The translations under genes were made by a program, and so were the position numbers. Below are positions 1 to 10,543 of a stretch of 64,000 bases of DNA, piece by piece. The notes under the pieces were generated by a model. It was not told the origin of the DNA, did no database searches, and saw only the letters and a list, made by a program, of their open reading frames with translations. Source of the stretch: Locusta migratoria (taxonomy: Eukaryota > Arthropoda > Insecta > Orthoptera > Acrididae); assembly GCA_026315105.1 (NCBI GenBank), contig CM048750.1:262189151-262253150 (forward strand), read 5' to 3'. How positions within the stretch are numbered: position 1 is the first letter of the stretch; each line of letters begins with the position of its first letter.

Positions 1-690
1 CCATGATAAACTAGGATGCAGTAAAAGATTTATATATACGATATATTTTAATTTCTCATTTAACAATTTACTTTCTCATTTGTCAATTTTACTTACAGCC
101 TCGGTTGCGTAGTGTACTGATGTTGGCAACGACCTTTGAATGCTATTTGAAAACTCGAACAGGTAGAATGAGAGTAAATAATTTTTCATGTTACCATCCT
201 CTTGTATGTACACTTGTCCGGTCAGTAAATTAATCATCCTCCAAAAGCGAACATTCTCTTGCCAACATTAGCAAATTACGCAGCCGATGCTGTAACTAAA
301 ATTAACATGGCAGTAGCTGAAACTGAAATTAACATCGCAGTAGCTTCAAACATCGTTACGAGGCGTATGAGCCATTATAACTAGTAAAAAACAGTGCGCA
401 TAATTTAAAAGCAATTAGTGTTCTTATTGTCTGAATGTTGCTACTGTATTAGTGCGTAGCGTCGAATCCTTCGCTGAAAAAAAATAAAAAAAAATAAAAT
501 AAAAAAGTGTCGAAACCTGTCGTTTACAACGTGTAGAAATTGTGCATAACTACAAATAAGTCAACCCATCTCGCATAGTTTTGAACACATTGTTGGTATC
601 CATTTGTCACGACGAAAATTTATTAACCATATTTTACGCCCTTCAGGATTCATTGGAAACGAAAAAGAAAACCAAAACTATTTTCTGAAC
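1..690. other. No recognised gene or repeat
   Basis: AT-rich spacer with no long open reading frame, no tRNA-like promoter boxes and no repeat that I can match elsewhere in the window. Confidence 0.5.
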
Positions 691-1064
691 ATCAATTAAT
701 ATAATGAAAGAATCCCTGAGACGGATTTACGTCTCAAATATGTCAAAGACATTATTGATAGATATGAAGCATTGAAATTAAAATTTGTTGTGCGGCCGGG
801 AATCGAACCCGGACCTCCATGCTTACTACGCAGACGTCTTACCCGTTAGACTACCACACCACTAACGATTAAGGCGCCTCGGAATAGTCTATGTACGATT
901 TCCCTCCACAACACAAACTTTAATTCAGCTTCTTTGTTCCAAAGATAATTGCCACTACTGCCAAGGCTCTCCATGCAGCGGAATAGCACCTCAGCAATGG
1001 ACATGGTGGAACAATCCTGTTACGGTGATATAAATATCAATTAATACAATGAAAGAATCCCTGA
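691..1064. repeat. Block bounded by a ~29-bp direct repeat
   Basis: The sequence 'atcaattaatataatgaaag' and the following 'aatccctga' occur at 691-719 and again with one change at 1036-1064. Between the copies lies a tRNA-like sequence on the minus strand. The repeat could be a long target-site duplication around a ~320-bp SINE-like insertion, or the repeated ends of a dispersed element. The sequence alone does not decide. Confidence 0.5.
792..863 (-). repeat. tRNA-like (SINE head or tRNA pseudogene)
   Basis: On the minus strand the block reads like a tRNA: an A-box-like stretch 'TGGTAGTCTAACGGG', then a B box 'GGTTCGATTCCCGG', with acceptor-like ends. It sits inside the direct-repeat-bounded block 691-1064. 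I take it as a tRNA-derived part of a SINE, because I cannot fold a convincing functional tRNA and its neighbourhood looks like repeat. Confidence 0.5.
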
Positions 1065-1096
1065 ACGATTAAGCGTATTGACTGTCCTATTCTACA

Positions 1097-1281
1097 ATCG
1101 CGCGTCGAAGCGAAGGAACAAAAATGGCGGAGGCACATGCCCGTCTATATCCAGGTGCCCTAGGCAGTGCCCTAGCGGCCGGCCAATCGGCTAGCGATCG
1201 CACCGGCTCGGAACTACCTTGCTTACGAATGCGCTGGGGCCTGTCTTTCTCGTAGGCCTCGGACGCATACATGCCCACTAG
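1097..1281. repeat. Dispersed GC-rich repeat, partial copy of the foldback at 28.5-28.9 kb
   Basis: The segment from 'cgcgcgtcgaagcgaagg' to the 'ctgtctttctcgtaggcc' region matches 28534-28845, but only one arm of the later copy's inverted repeat is present here. The copy is far more GC-rich than its surroundings. No protein is supported. Confidence 0.65.
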
Positions 1282-1919
1282 AGCACTGTATAGTACAAGC
1301 AGAACAATCCGCCATTTTGAATCCCACGTTCAAGGCGCGCATTTAAAGACTATGGAACACTACGCTTTTAAATACGCTGTTAAGACCAGTAAATATACTT
1401 TCCTAACGCAGAAAATATTACACCATAGTAAATTTATTGGCTTACTTTTGACTATAAGAAGCAAGCAGCTTAAAGTTAGTGATTAGAGGGATATTTAGAG
1501 ATATGATACATTCCATATTAAGACATATGTTGACGTTCTAATTCTTTACCAAATACAGTTAAAATACGTTGTAGTTATAGTATTTTCTGGTGTATAAATC
1601 CTACATCGAAATACGTTTACGGTAACTAAAGAGTTTCATTCGAAAACAGTTACGGAATAATGTTACATTGCGATACTGTACTTCCCGTATTGCCCCCTAT
1701 AATGTTTCGCGTGTTTTACTCACACAGTATTTCATCAGAGGTGATTTCACGTCAAAAATGTGTTTAAATACTTTGAACGACTGGTTTCGTTAGAATACGA
1801 CAAAATAATGTCTCTCTGGTAACATGAACTTTGAAATAAAGTGTATGATGTATGCTAAGTTTTGAATTTAATGCCTTCATGTACGACTTCTTTCCTGTTC
1901 TCATTCTTTGTGAAGTTCA

Positions 1920-1921
<2 letters not shown>

Positions 1922-1951
<30 letters not shown>
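1922..1951. repeat. (TTA)n microsatellite
   Basis: About ten perfect TTA units in AT-rich spacer. Nothing else was recognised between about 1282 and 2389. Confidence 0.9.
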
Positions 1952-2389
1952 GATATCCAGTTCACATCTTCGCTCAGGCCTACACGTTCCCGTGTTGAGA
2001 GTCAGATTTAATTAAAAACACTAAACTAATGCGAAATAATTTAAAAACGACTAGCTGCGCAAAGCCAACTGCGCTCATGCATAACTTAAAATATAATTAA
2101 CAGCCCTTATAATAACTTCTTAGTTGGTCCAAATAAAATCAAGAAAAGTAACTTTAATCATAATGTATGTCATGTTATGTTAATCTGTAGCAAAATTAAA
2201 ATAAACCATTGTTTACAATCATATGTCTATATTTTTATTACTACGTCTCTGTCAGCATAACTGTTTCTAATACAAATAAGAAATGGTCTGTTATTAACGT
2301 TACACAGATAGTTGATCGATTTTGGCGTCCACACTTGGCGTCTGAAATTTACAAGCCACCTTTTACGCCGATCTGTGTAGAAGGAAACC

Positions 2390-2589
2390 GCCGGCCGCGG
2401 TGGCCAAGGGGACTGAGGCGCTCCAGTCACGGTCTTCACGGCCACTACGGTCGGGGGTTCGAATCCCCCCTCGGGCATGGGTATTTGTGCCGTCCTTAGT
2501 ATTAGCTAGTTTGTAAGTAGTTGTAAGTTAAGGGACTGATGACCCCGTAGTGAAGTCCCATAAGCTATACAAACATTTGAACATTTGAA
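2390..2589 (+). mobile_element. SINE-1, near full length
   Basis: It has a tRNA-like head with A box 'GGTGGCCAAGGGGACTGAGG' and B box 'GGGGGTTCGAATCCCCCC', followed by the body 'gtgccgtccttagtattagc' and the common 3' end 'acaaacatttgaaca'. A long variable-arm layout like that of Ser/Leu tRNAs is visible. The element is transcribed by RNA polymerase III from the internal boxes in such families and needs a LINE reverse transcriptase in trans. Confidence 0.92.
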
Positions 2590-2984
2590 ATTTCGATCGA
2601 CTTCCAAAGACGAAAACGCTCCGCGTGCGGTGAGCCTAAACGAAAGTCATGTACATCTTAGTATATGTAAAGATTGAGGTGTTTGAGCCTATATTTCACT
2701 CTGCAGCCAAAACTACACATCGCAAACGACTAGTGGTTGTATGTGGTGGTAGGTATCAGTCTCGAATTGTGCATTATGGTGGTAAAAGTTTGATAACGAT
2801 AAGGGGGAGGAAGATATGGGAGTTGAAAGTTACTGACATATACACTACTGGCCATTAAAGTTGCTACACCAAGAAGAAATGAAGATGATAAACTGGCATT
2901 CATTGGACAAATATGTTATACTGGAACTGACATGTGATTACATTTTCACGCAATTTGGGTGCATAGTTCCTGAGAAATCAGTAC

Positions 2985-4215
2985 ACAGAACAACCACCTC
3001 TGCCCGTAATAATGGCCTTGATACACCTGGGCATTCAGTCAAACAGAGCTTGGATAGCGTGTACAGGTACAGATGCCCATGCAGCTTCAACACGATACCA
3101 CAGTTCATCAGGAGTAGTGACTGGTATATTGTGACGAGCCAGTTGCTCGGCCACCATTGACCAGACGTTCTCAATTGGTGATACTTCTGGAGAATGTTCT
3201 GGCCAGTGCAAATGTTCAAATGTTTGTTAAGCTTATGGGACTTAACTACGGGGTCATCAGTCCCTAAACTTACAAACTACTTATCAACTACCTTATACTA
3301 AGGACGCCACAAATATACATGCCCGAGGAGGGATTCGAACCCCCGACCATAGTGGCCGTGCAGACCGTGATTGGAGCGCCTCAGTCCCCTCGGCCACCAC
3401 GGCCGGCTCTGGCCAGTGCAGCAGTCGAACATTTTCCGTATCCAGAAAGGCCCGTACAGAACCTTCAACATGCGGTCGTACATTAATCTGCTGCAATGTA
3501 CGGTTTCGCAGGGATCGAATAAAGGGTAGAGCCACGGGTCGTAACACATCTGAAACGTAACGGCCACTGTTCAAAGTGCCGTCGATGCGAACAAGAGGTG
3601 ACCGAGACGTGTAACCAATGGCACCCCATACCATCACGCCGGGTGGTACGCCAGTATGGCGATAACGAATACACGCTTCCAATGTGCGTTCACCGCGATG
3701 TCGCTAAACACGGATGCTACCATAATGATGCTGTAAACAGAACCTGGATTCATCCGAAAAACTGACGTTTTGCCATTCTTGCCCTCAGGTTCGTCGTTGC
3801 GTACATCATCGCAGGCACTCCTGTCTGTGATGCAGCGTCAAGAGTAACCGCAGCCATGGTCTCCGTGCAGATAGTCCATGCTACTGCAAACGCCGTCGAA
3901 CTGTTCGTGCAGATGGTTGTTGTCTTACTAACGTCCCTATCTGTTGACTCAGGGATCGAGACGTGGCTGCACGATCCGATACAGCCATGCAGATAAGATG
4001 CCTGTCATCTCGACTGGTAGTGATACGAGACCGTTGGGATCCTGCACGGCGTTCCGTATTGCCCTCCTGAACCCACCGATTCCATATTCTGCTCATAGAC
4101 AATGCAAGCAGCAACGTCCCGATACGATTAATTGCAATCGCGATATGCTACAATCCGCCCTTTATCAAAGTCGGAAACATGATGGTACGTATTTCTCCTC
4201 CTTACACGAGGAATC
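2985..4215 (-). pseudogene. Tc1-like transposase, broken
   Basis: Minus-strand pieces match a DD34E-type Tc1 transposase. An N-terminal piece starts near 4215, where the start codon region reads IPRVRRR instead of beginning with Met, and contains 'HHVSDFDKGRIVAY'. A helix-turn-helix piece at 3881-4114 includes 'RIWNRWVQEGNTERR'. The catalytic-core piece at 3410-3682 contains 'PPGVMVWGAIGYTSRSPLV' and 'LRNRTLQQINVRPHV', where QQINVRPH stands in place of the usual QQDNARPH, so a catalytic Asp is lost. The C-terminal piece 'VWSMVAEQLARHNIPVTT' runs to a premature stop near 'ALFD*MPR'. A SINE at 3211-3407 interrupts the C-terminal part. It cannot encode a working enzyme. Confidence 0.88.
3211..3407 (-). 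mobile_element. SINE-1 inserted in the Tc1-like element, 13-bp TSD
   Basis: The complete minus-strand SINE-1 is flanked by perfect 13-bp copies of 'tctggccagtgca' (3198-3210 and 3408-3420). This proves insertion into the transposase pseudogene after the transposon had landed. Confidence 0.95.
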
Positions 4216-4401
4216 ACAACAACATTTCATCAGGCAACGCCATTCAACCGCTGTTTGTGTACGAGAAATCGGTTGGAAACTTCCCTCGTTGTAGGTGTCT
4301 CCACCGACGCCAAACTAGTGTGAATGCTCTTAAAAAACTAATCATTTGCATATCACAGCATCTTCTTCCTGTCGGTTAAATTTCGCGTCTGTAGCACGTC
4401 A

Positions 4402-4599
4402 GCCGGCCGCGGTGGCCGAGGAGACTGACGCGCTTCAGTCACGGTCTGCACGGCCACTACGGTGGGGGGTTCGAATCCCCCCTCTGGCATGGATATTTGT
4501 GCTGTATTTAGTATAAGGTAGTCCATAAGTAGTTTGTAAGTTTAGGGACTGATGACCCCGTAGTTAAGTCCCATAAGCTTAACAAACATTTGAACATTT
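4402..4599 (+). mobile_element. SINE-1 inserted near the right end of the Tc1-like element, 12-bp TSD
   Basis: The plus-strand SINE-1 is flanked by 'tgtagcacgtca' at 4390-4401 and 4600-4611. The B box reads 'GGGGGTTCGAATCCCCCC'. The A box has one change from the consensus seen elsewhere in the window. Confidence 0.95.
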
Positions 4600-4684
4600 T
4601 GTAGCACGTCATCTTCGTGGTGTAACAATTTCAGTGGCCAGGAGAGTATAAATTCTACATGTGGATGTCAATATTTTGCTCTTC

Positions 4685-4686
<2 letters not shown>

Positions 4687-4746
<60 letters not shown>
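4687..4746. repeat. 60-nt poly(T) tract
   Basis: Uninterrupted T run. It may be the poly(A) tail of a minus-strand retroposon whose body lies to the right (about 4747-5130), but I do not recognise that body. Length is probably variable between individuals. Confidence 0.85.
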
Positions 4747-4747
<1 letters not shown>

Positions 4748-5139
4748 TAGTACAATGTCTCACGTTGTACACCATAGCAGTTCCGTGTCGATAGCTATAA
4801 GAGGGTAGGAAGATATCGTCGTCGAAAGTCGTCAGCTTTTATAAAATTCGGACTGAAGACCAGCGACGACTTTTGACACTATAATAGCAAAGTAGTTATA
4901 TACAGTGAAACGAGATACACATTCTTCAGTTGTTTTTCTGCAACAAGCTTACGAATAAAGAAAAATAAGTGCATATTGCAGTTTGAAAAATAAAACAACG
5001 AAGAAAGATGCCAAAGTGTAATAAAGAAATTTCGCGTTCTCGATCTGTTCCTAAAAGACTAAAAACAACGTTGAAAAGTGAATCTACAGACAATAGAAAC
5101 TTAAAATTTATAGACGTGGTTTATCTTACACTGTAGGCA

Positions 5140-5407
5140 TCATCGATTTTTCGATTTTCCTATCACCAACGGGGTGAAATAGGAAATGAACCGTTTCTTG
5201 AAAATACGTTGCTATTCAGGCAATTTTGAAGCAAGAAATACGAAACTTCGGATTTAGATTTTTGATTTGAATTTTAGAAACACGTGTTTCGATATTTCTG
5301 GAAATTCAACCATTAAGAGGATAAATAAATGAAAATCTTTTAAGGGTGCTACAAAGACTATTTTGAAGCTAAGAAATGAGAAAATTTGGATTTGGAACCA
5401 TAGTTAG

Positions 5408-5462
<55 letters not shown>
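5140..5462. repeat. Divergent ~150-bp tandem repeat, short array
   Basis: About two units carry the recurring phrases 'tttcgatatttctggaaatt', 'ggcaattttgaagc' and 'gtgaaatagg'. The same family forms a longer array at 55195-56040. The block ends in a 51-nt A run (5412-5462). Confidence 0.75.
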
Positions 5463-5464
<2 letters not shown>

Positions 5465-6087
5465 AATGTGTTTCTTGATGGTTTAAATTCTGCCATCAAT
5501 GGTGCAATAGTGGGTGGCAATTTGTATCAAAATACTTGATTAGGAAAGCATTTTTAAATGTAAATCTATGAAAAATTTTAAGTAGAAATAACCAACACTG
5601 GCCATCAAGTCTACGCGTGCGAAGCAGCAGGAATTAAGCTAGTATACTTATATTTAAAAACATCTTGGAGAATCAGCGAGCACAGTAATTAAATTCACTT
5701 AAGAAGTAAGTGACGACTGCAATTGACGAGTGTGATGGACTATGAGCGTAATTGGCTTTACTCCTGTTTTCCGTCAAAGCATTAAATCAATACCTCCACA
5801 TCTGACTCGCTCACCCTGAAAATTTCAGCTCCGTATCTTTCGTGTAGGCTAAGCAAACGTCTTACAAAGGCAGTGGATGACAAGCAGTTCTCACAATATG
5901 TGTCGACTGCGACTTGAGTTTTGTGTTAAGTTGCGTAATACATTGAGTGAAGTGAGTGGTAATTAGTTGGAAATGACTTTACAGAGAAAAAGAAGAGAAG
6001 AAAGTTACAGAGAAAAGAAAGGAATGGTCCTTAAACAATGCAGGGAGAAAATAGAGCCATTTCAACTCATTGGCAAAAGTAAGCTTA

Positions 6088-6390
6088 TTAAAGATTGGAA
6101 CAAAAAATTGGTGGACTACTTCTCATAAAAGCCACAGGGGAAATTTTCTCTCCAGTTGTAGTTATGTGTATGGATGACCTTTTACAGTGACGGCACATCG
6201 GAGCTTCAAATTCATATTTTGAATGTTGTCTACCATTTATGTTCATTAAGAAACCAACAGGACTCCCTGAAGATATTTCAGTTTTGTCATTAATAGAGAA
6301 ACCAACTGTAGTAGCAGCAAAGTGTGGGACATTGAAGACCTCTTGAACTACCTTTCTGATACAGCAAGAACTTCTAGAGAGAGTAATCAT
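6088..6390 (-). other. Unassigned 100-codon open frame
   Basis: The frame has two short Cys/His patches (MCRHCKRSS and the C-terminal FCSNL). I do not recognise a family. The surrounding 5463-6660 shows no repeat that I can match, so this could be a decayed gene, a fragment of an unknown element or chance. Nothing supports expression. Confidence 0.15.
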
Positions 6391-6664
6391 TGAAGAAGCT
6401 GCTTCATCTGAACAGGAACATAAATTATAATGGTCATGAACATATACTTTTTATTAAATTACAGCTATACTAGTCAATCAATAATAATAGCAATATTTGA
6501 ACTTAATTTTTCATTATAGTTTGTTTAGATATCATGATTTTATGGAGAAAGGACGAAAACCGCAAATTACATTCTGAATAATGTACCACAAATAGAAGGA
6601 ATATCTTCAGTTTTAAGGAATTATTCTGATTGTTAAAAGTATGGTCTGAGACAGAATTATTACA

Positions 6665-7006
6665 TAACTAGATGACCCAGTGAACTTCGTATCACTTACC
6701 CCTTAATATAAAGCATATTATTTTAAATCATATGCATTTCAGATCCAGTAGCTTTATAAAGGCATCTAAATTTTCCTCGAAATTTTTTCCATATTTTATC
6801 ACCGTTTAAACCTTCCCTGAACGTTCACGAATGTGACATGAACATTATCCTGGACACGTGTGCGTGATTTGCCCACTCTTTCGCCCACTATCGAGCCGAT
6901 ACTGATGATGCCTTTATAAAGCTACTGGTCTGAAATACATCTGATTTAAATTAATATGGTTTATAATAAGCGGTAAGTGATACGAAGTTCACCGGGTTAT
7001 CTAATC
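6665..7006. mobile_element. Palindromic MITE-like element
   Basis: Arm 6665-6766 is the imperfect reverse complement of 6906-7006 (for example 'gaacttcgtatcacttac' against 'gtaagtgatacgaagttc', and 'gctttataaaggcatc' against 'gatgcctttataaagc'). The ~140-bp centre is unrelated. No coding capacity. Confidence 0.8.
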
Positions 7007-7818
7007 ATGTAGTCGACCCGGCAATGCTTCGCAATTGCTAATATGTATGTACTCTTGCTTTGAACGTCAAATGTGCACAATTTTATCGCAGTCGTACGAA
7101 TGATATTGATATCCCAAAGAAAAGAGCTCTTTCAGTTTTCTACAAATTTTCCTATTTTCTGGTCAAAGTCTGACAATATTTGCCTGAATTGATAATTTCA
7201 TCTGTTGGGAGAAATTCAGCAAGCAGCGGTACTTATCGCTGGTGCTATTTTTCTATGAGGTAGGACTAGGTGAGTTGATTGCTTCCACAAGTGCCTCAAC
7301 AACAGTGGAAACTACGTGGGAAAGTAGTTTTCCTTCTCACATTTTTTTTCAAAAATATGTATGAATATACAGTAGAGTCATCGGTTATCTGATGACTGTA
7401 CAAAGTAGCTGCGCGCCAGCCAACAGGTGAATGACTACATGTATTGTTTGTTTTCGTGCTCGTCATTATCCGTCAGTTCACTGTCGCTGTCTGCTACTCC
7501 TCACTCCTCAATGCTAACCTAAATACCTAAATCTGTAGTGGAGTGGACGTGTTGCGCTTTGTTTATAAAAATTTGTGGTGAAGGCTTCAAAACGGAAAAG
7601 GTGGCTATTTCAATGGACGGAAAACTTAAAGGTTTACTAAGAGTAGGCAATGGTGAAACTTTATTAAAAGTGGGGCCGAGATTATAACGCCGGGACAACA
7701 ACAGTTTGAGACTGGAAAAGGAACCGCAATGAAATTGAGAAGTGGTGTTCTCAGTCAGAAACCTCAACTGTTATGGAAGATGGGGAAAACATGAAAAAAT
7801 GTGATTATAAAAAAGTAA

Positions 7819-7870
<52 letters not shown>

Positions 7871-8371
7871 GAACATAGCGATAAATGTGCACCCATGTTA
7901 GGACCCGTATTGCAGGGAAAAGCCTTGAAGTTCGTAACTAAATGAAGGTGAACCTGATGTCTTATCACTTTTTTGAGTGTCGTCTAATGTATTTGCGTTA
8001 TATTCAGTTCTTGTTCACGTATTTAATAAGTAGCTCCAACTAGCCGTCACTATCGTATAAAGCACACAGGAGTGAATAGTATTCCTCGGCAGTCGCTTGG
8101 GGCACTTAGGAGCGCAGTGGGTAACAAAAAGAAGCTGGAGTGTCGCGAGGTAATAATCATGACCACTCTTTCTCTATATAAGCTCAAGAAATAGTGCTAG
8201 AGAGCCTTTATACGGAGAGAGTGGCCTTGCGTGAGACTGCTCTTGATTGGCTGACAGTCCAGGACGCCATGTTTTTACCAGATTTGGCGGGCTTTAAATT
8301 TGAGTGAATAGCTACAGTGTGCGTTTCTGTACTGTGGTGTGTCTTAAAAGCTTCTGACAGCGATTTCACTG
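7007..8371. other. No recognised gene; contains a 43-nt T run (7825-7867)
   Basis: No element was recognised apart from the homopolymer, which follows 'aagtaatatgcc' and may be a retroposon tail. The stretch ends at the LINE-C fragment. Confidence 0.4.
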
Positions 8372-8382
8372 TACATTTACGT

Positions 8383-8503
8383 TGTGTTGTTTTGGTCTTC
8401 AGTCCGGAGACTGGTTTGATGCAGCTCTCCACCAATACCCTATCCTGAGCAAGCCTCTTCATCTCCACATAAGAACGGCAACCTACGTCTGTCTGAATCT
8501 GCT
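8383..8503 (-). mobile_element. LINE-C 3'-end fragment with 11-bp TSD
   Basis: The minus-strand copy of the LINE-C 3' terminus is only 121 bp long. It starts at the ACAACA-type tail (plus-strand 'gttgtgttgttttggtcttc') and is flanked by 'tacatttacgt' at 8372-8382 and 8504-8514. It is a strongly 5'-truncated insertion. Confidence 0.85.
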
Positions 8504-8920
8504 TACATTTACGTACAGGTTGTATTATGGTAGACACTGCTCCACTTTTGCGCGTCTTTTGTCTGTTCCGTTTACGTAAATTAACGTGTTGTTCGTTAGT
8601 CGTTGAAGATAACCTTAGAACTTCGCGGCAATTTTTAAGATTATATGTTGGTTTGAAGTGATTTACTTAGTGTAATTAATAATGTGTTTTACATAATCAT
8701 TAAGCGCAATCAAGAGAAGTGTCTCATTGTTCCTCTTCTTCTGTTAGCTGTAAGAGCTGAAGTAAAGATTGTTATATGATGATTGTGTTCGCAAGCAATG
8801 AGGAAATACAGTAAAAGTGGGCAGTGAAAATTAACCGAGAAAGCGGGAACCGTAAAGGCGACTTTTAAAGCAAGTGAGTCATTGATGTAATCCAGCAACA
8901 GAACTACCACCTGCCAAATT

Positions 8921-8990
8921 CCCGCGTGGTGTAGTGGTTGCGTACTCAATTCATAATGTGGAGGATGCGAGTTCGAACCCAATAAGTGGT
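8921..8990 (+). repeat. tRNA-like sequence
   Basis: An A-box-like 'TGGTGTAGTGGTTGCG', a candidate anticodon loop with CAT, and B box 'GAGTTCGAACCC' are in the correct order and spacing. The acceptor stem pairs poorly, so a tRNA pseudogene or SINE head is more likely than a functional gene. Confidence 0.4.
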
Positions 8991-9156
8991 AATTTTTTTA
9001 AACAGTATTTGTAGCTTTTTGTTAGTTCATGGTTCTGGTTTTTGATATGTCGAGCTACAAGGGATGTTTTAACATTGCTACGGCACCTCCCCCTTGGTGT
9101 GTATTATTCACTTTTCACAATCCTGTAGTTGGTTGCGGGATGTGACGTGACAAAGA

Positions 9157-9180
9157 GCGGGGGGGGGGGGGGGGGGGGGG
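9157..9180. repeat. 24-nt poly(G) run
   Basis: Uninterrupted G tract in otherwise unremarkable spacer (8991-9600). It can form a G-quadruplex and is a likely sequencing or assembly weak point. Confidence 0.9.
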
Positions 9181-9600
9181 AACTATTGTAGACGTTCAGT
9201 TACCTATTTTGAATCTGTTTCTGCTATTTCACTAGAGATAGTATCACTATTTTCCGATTTTCTGTCATACTCTGTTCCTAAAAGTATCTACAGAATGACG
9301 TATTTGGTATTTCCCAGTGTAGGAAAATGTTATAAGATCGGCAGCACGCTTAAAATGCATTATATCTGGGTGAAAAGCGATGATATTGTACTCATTTCAC
9401 CGAGGATATTCAGACAGAAAATTATGAAATAGCATTACTTTCTTTGAGATACATAGTATGGAGCATCTCTCTTTCTTATTAATCAACTGCCAACTATGGA
9501 AACTACCAGAAAATCGTAAAATATGGTTTTAACATTCGACAGTAATAGAAACTGTTTCAAGAGACTTATTTGCATAGAAATTTATTAGGCCTGTTCGAAC

Positions 9601-9834
9601 ATAAATGAATAGCATTTTTAACCACATACTGATTAGTTCAAATCAAATGTTTGTAAATCTATCGGACCAAACAGCATGGTCATTAGTCTGTAGCTTACAA
9701 ACTACTTAAACTAGGGTAAACTAATCTAAGGACGACACACACACACACACACGCACGCACCCATGCCCTAGAGAGGACTCGAACCTCCGACGGCGAGCAA
9801 CCGCGCGCTCCGCAGTGAGGCGCCTTAGACCGCT
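9601..9834. repeat. Left copy of a 234/244-bp target duplication (contains a SINE-2 part)
   Basis: This block is repeated at 15441-15684 with one base change (t at 9714 region versus c) and five fewer CA units. The first ~40 bp is non-SINE flank. The rest is a minus-strand SINE-2 cut inside its tRNA-like head. It ends exactly where the LINE's poly(A) tail (as T run) starts. Confidence 0.92.
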
Positions 9835-10543
9835 TTTTTTTTTTTTTTTATCGGGCCTCCTTCCTCCCCTACAGCCCGTCCTTACGCTCGCCATAGGTGC
9901 CTTCTTCGGCTTGGCTTCTATGCCATTTGTGCTGTGCTGTTTCTGTGTGGTCCCGCCATATGGAGTAAGAAAACGATGGCTTCTAGAAATAAAATTTTCC
10001 CTTTCTGTGAATGAACAATGAAAATAAAAACGTAGATAAATATGAGGATGTGATGAGATCTTCTTCGATCAATCCTCTGGGAACCACATTAATAGTTTCT
10101 TATAAAAAATAATAATAATAATAATAAATTCTTGCAGGACGAACCTCGACAGTTGGGAAGAGTATCAACTGCGTGGCAGCATCGGAGTTCGTCTTCTCGT
10201 GTTTACTTTCGCACTTTAGCGTTTCCGTGTCGTTATTTCCTAACGGTTCGTTCCATATACTTTATTGTCTAAATCTTTGTCTTCTTGTAACTCCGTTGCA
10301 CCATTCGTCGAAAACTCCACATCGCCGTGAGTGTCTCTGCGGATCTCGTTTTCCCTTTATGTTAACCTTTCTTCTTAAGTACACTTTGTGGATATCGTAT
10401 CTTCTTGCTTATGATGAGTAAGTTCTTCTTGTTGGCGAATGTCCTGGGGTCGATCGTGATAGAATACCTCCGAAAATATCTATTATATTTCTGTTGACAA
10501 AGTTTCTCGTGAAGGAGAATGTCTTCGGAAACTGAACCCGTTC

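Larger units (their letters stand above)
2842..4647 (-). mobile_element. Tc1-like DNA transposon with two SINE insertions
   Basis: Terminal inverted repeats of about 30 bp are visible: 'cactactggccattaaag' followed by 'ttgctacacca' at the left, and 'tggtgtaacaattt' followed by 'cagtggccagg' at the right. TA dinucleotides flank both ends. The transposase reads on the minus strand between 2985 and about 4215. Removing the two SINEs leaves roughly 1.4 kb, a little short of an intact Tc1-type element, so internal deletions are likely. Confidence 0.88.

Noticed and set aside
8921..8990. Functional tRNA gene
   Set aside because: Boxes and order fit, but acceptor pairing is poor and no other tRNA lies near it.
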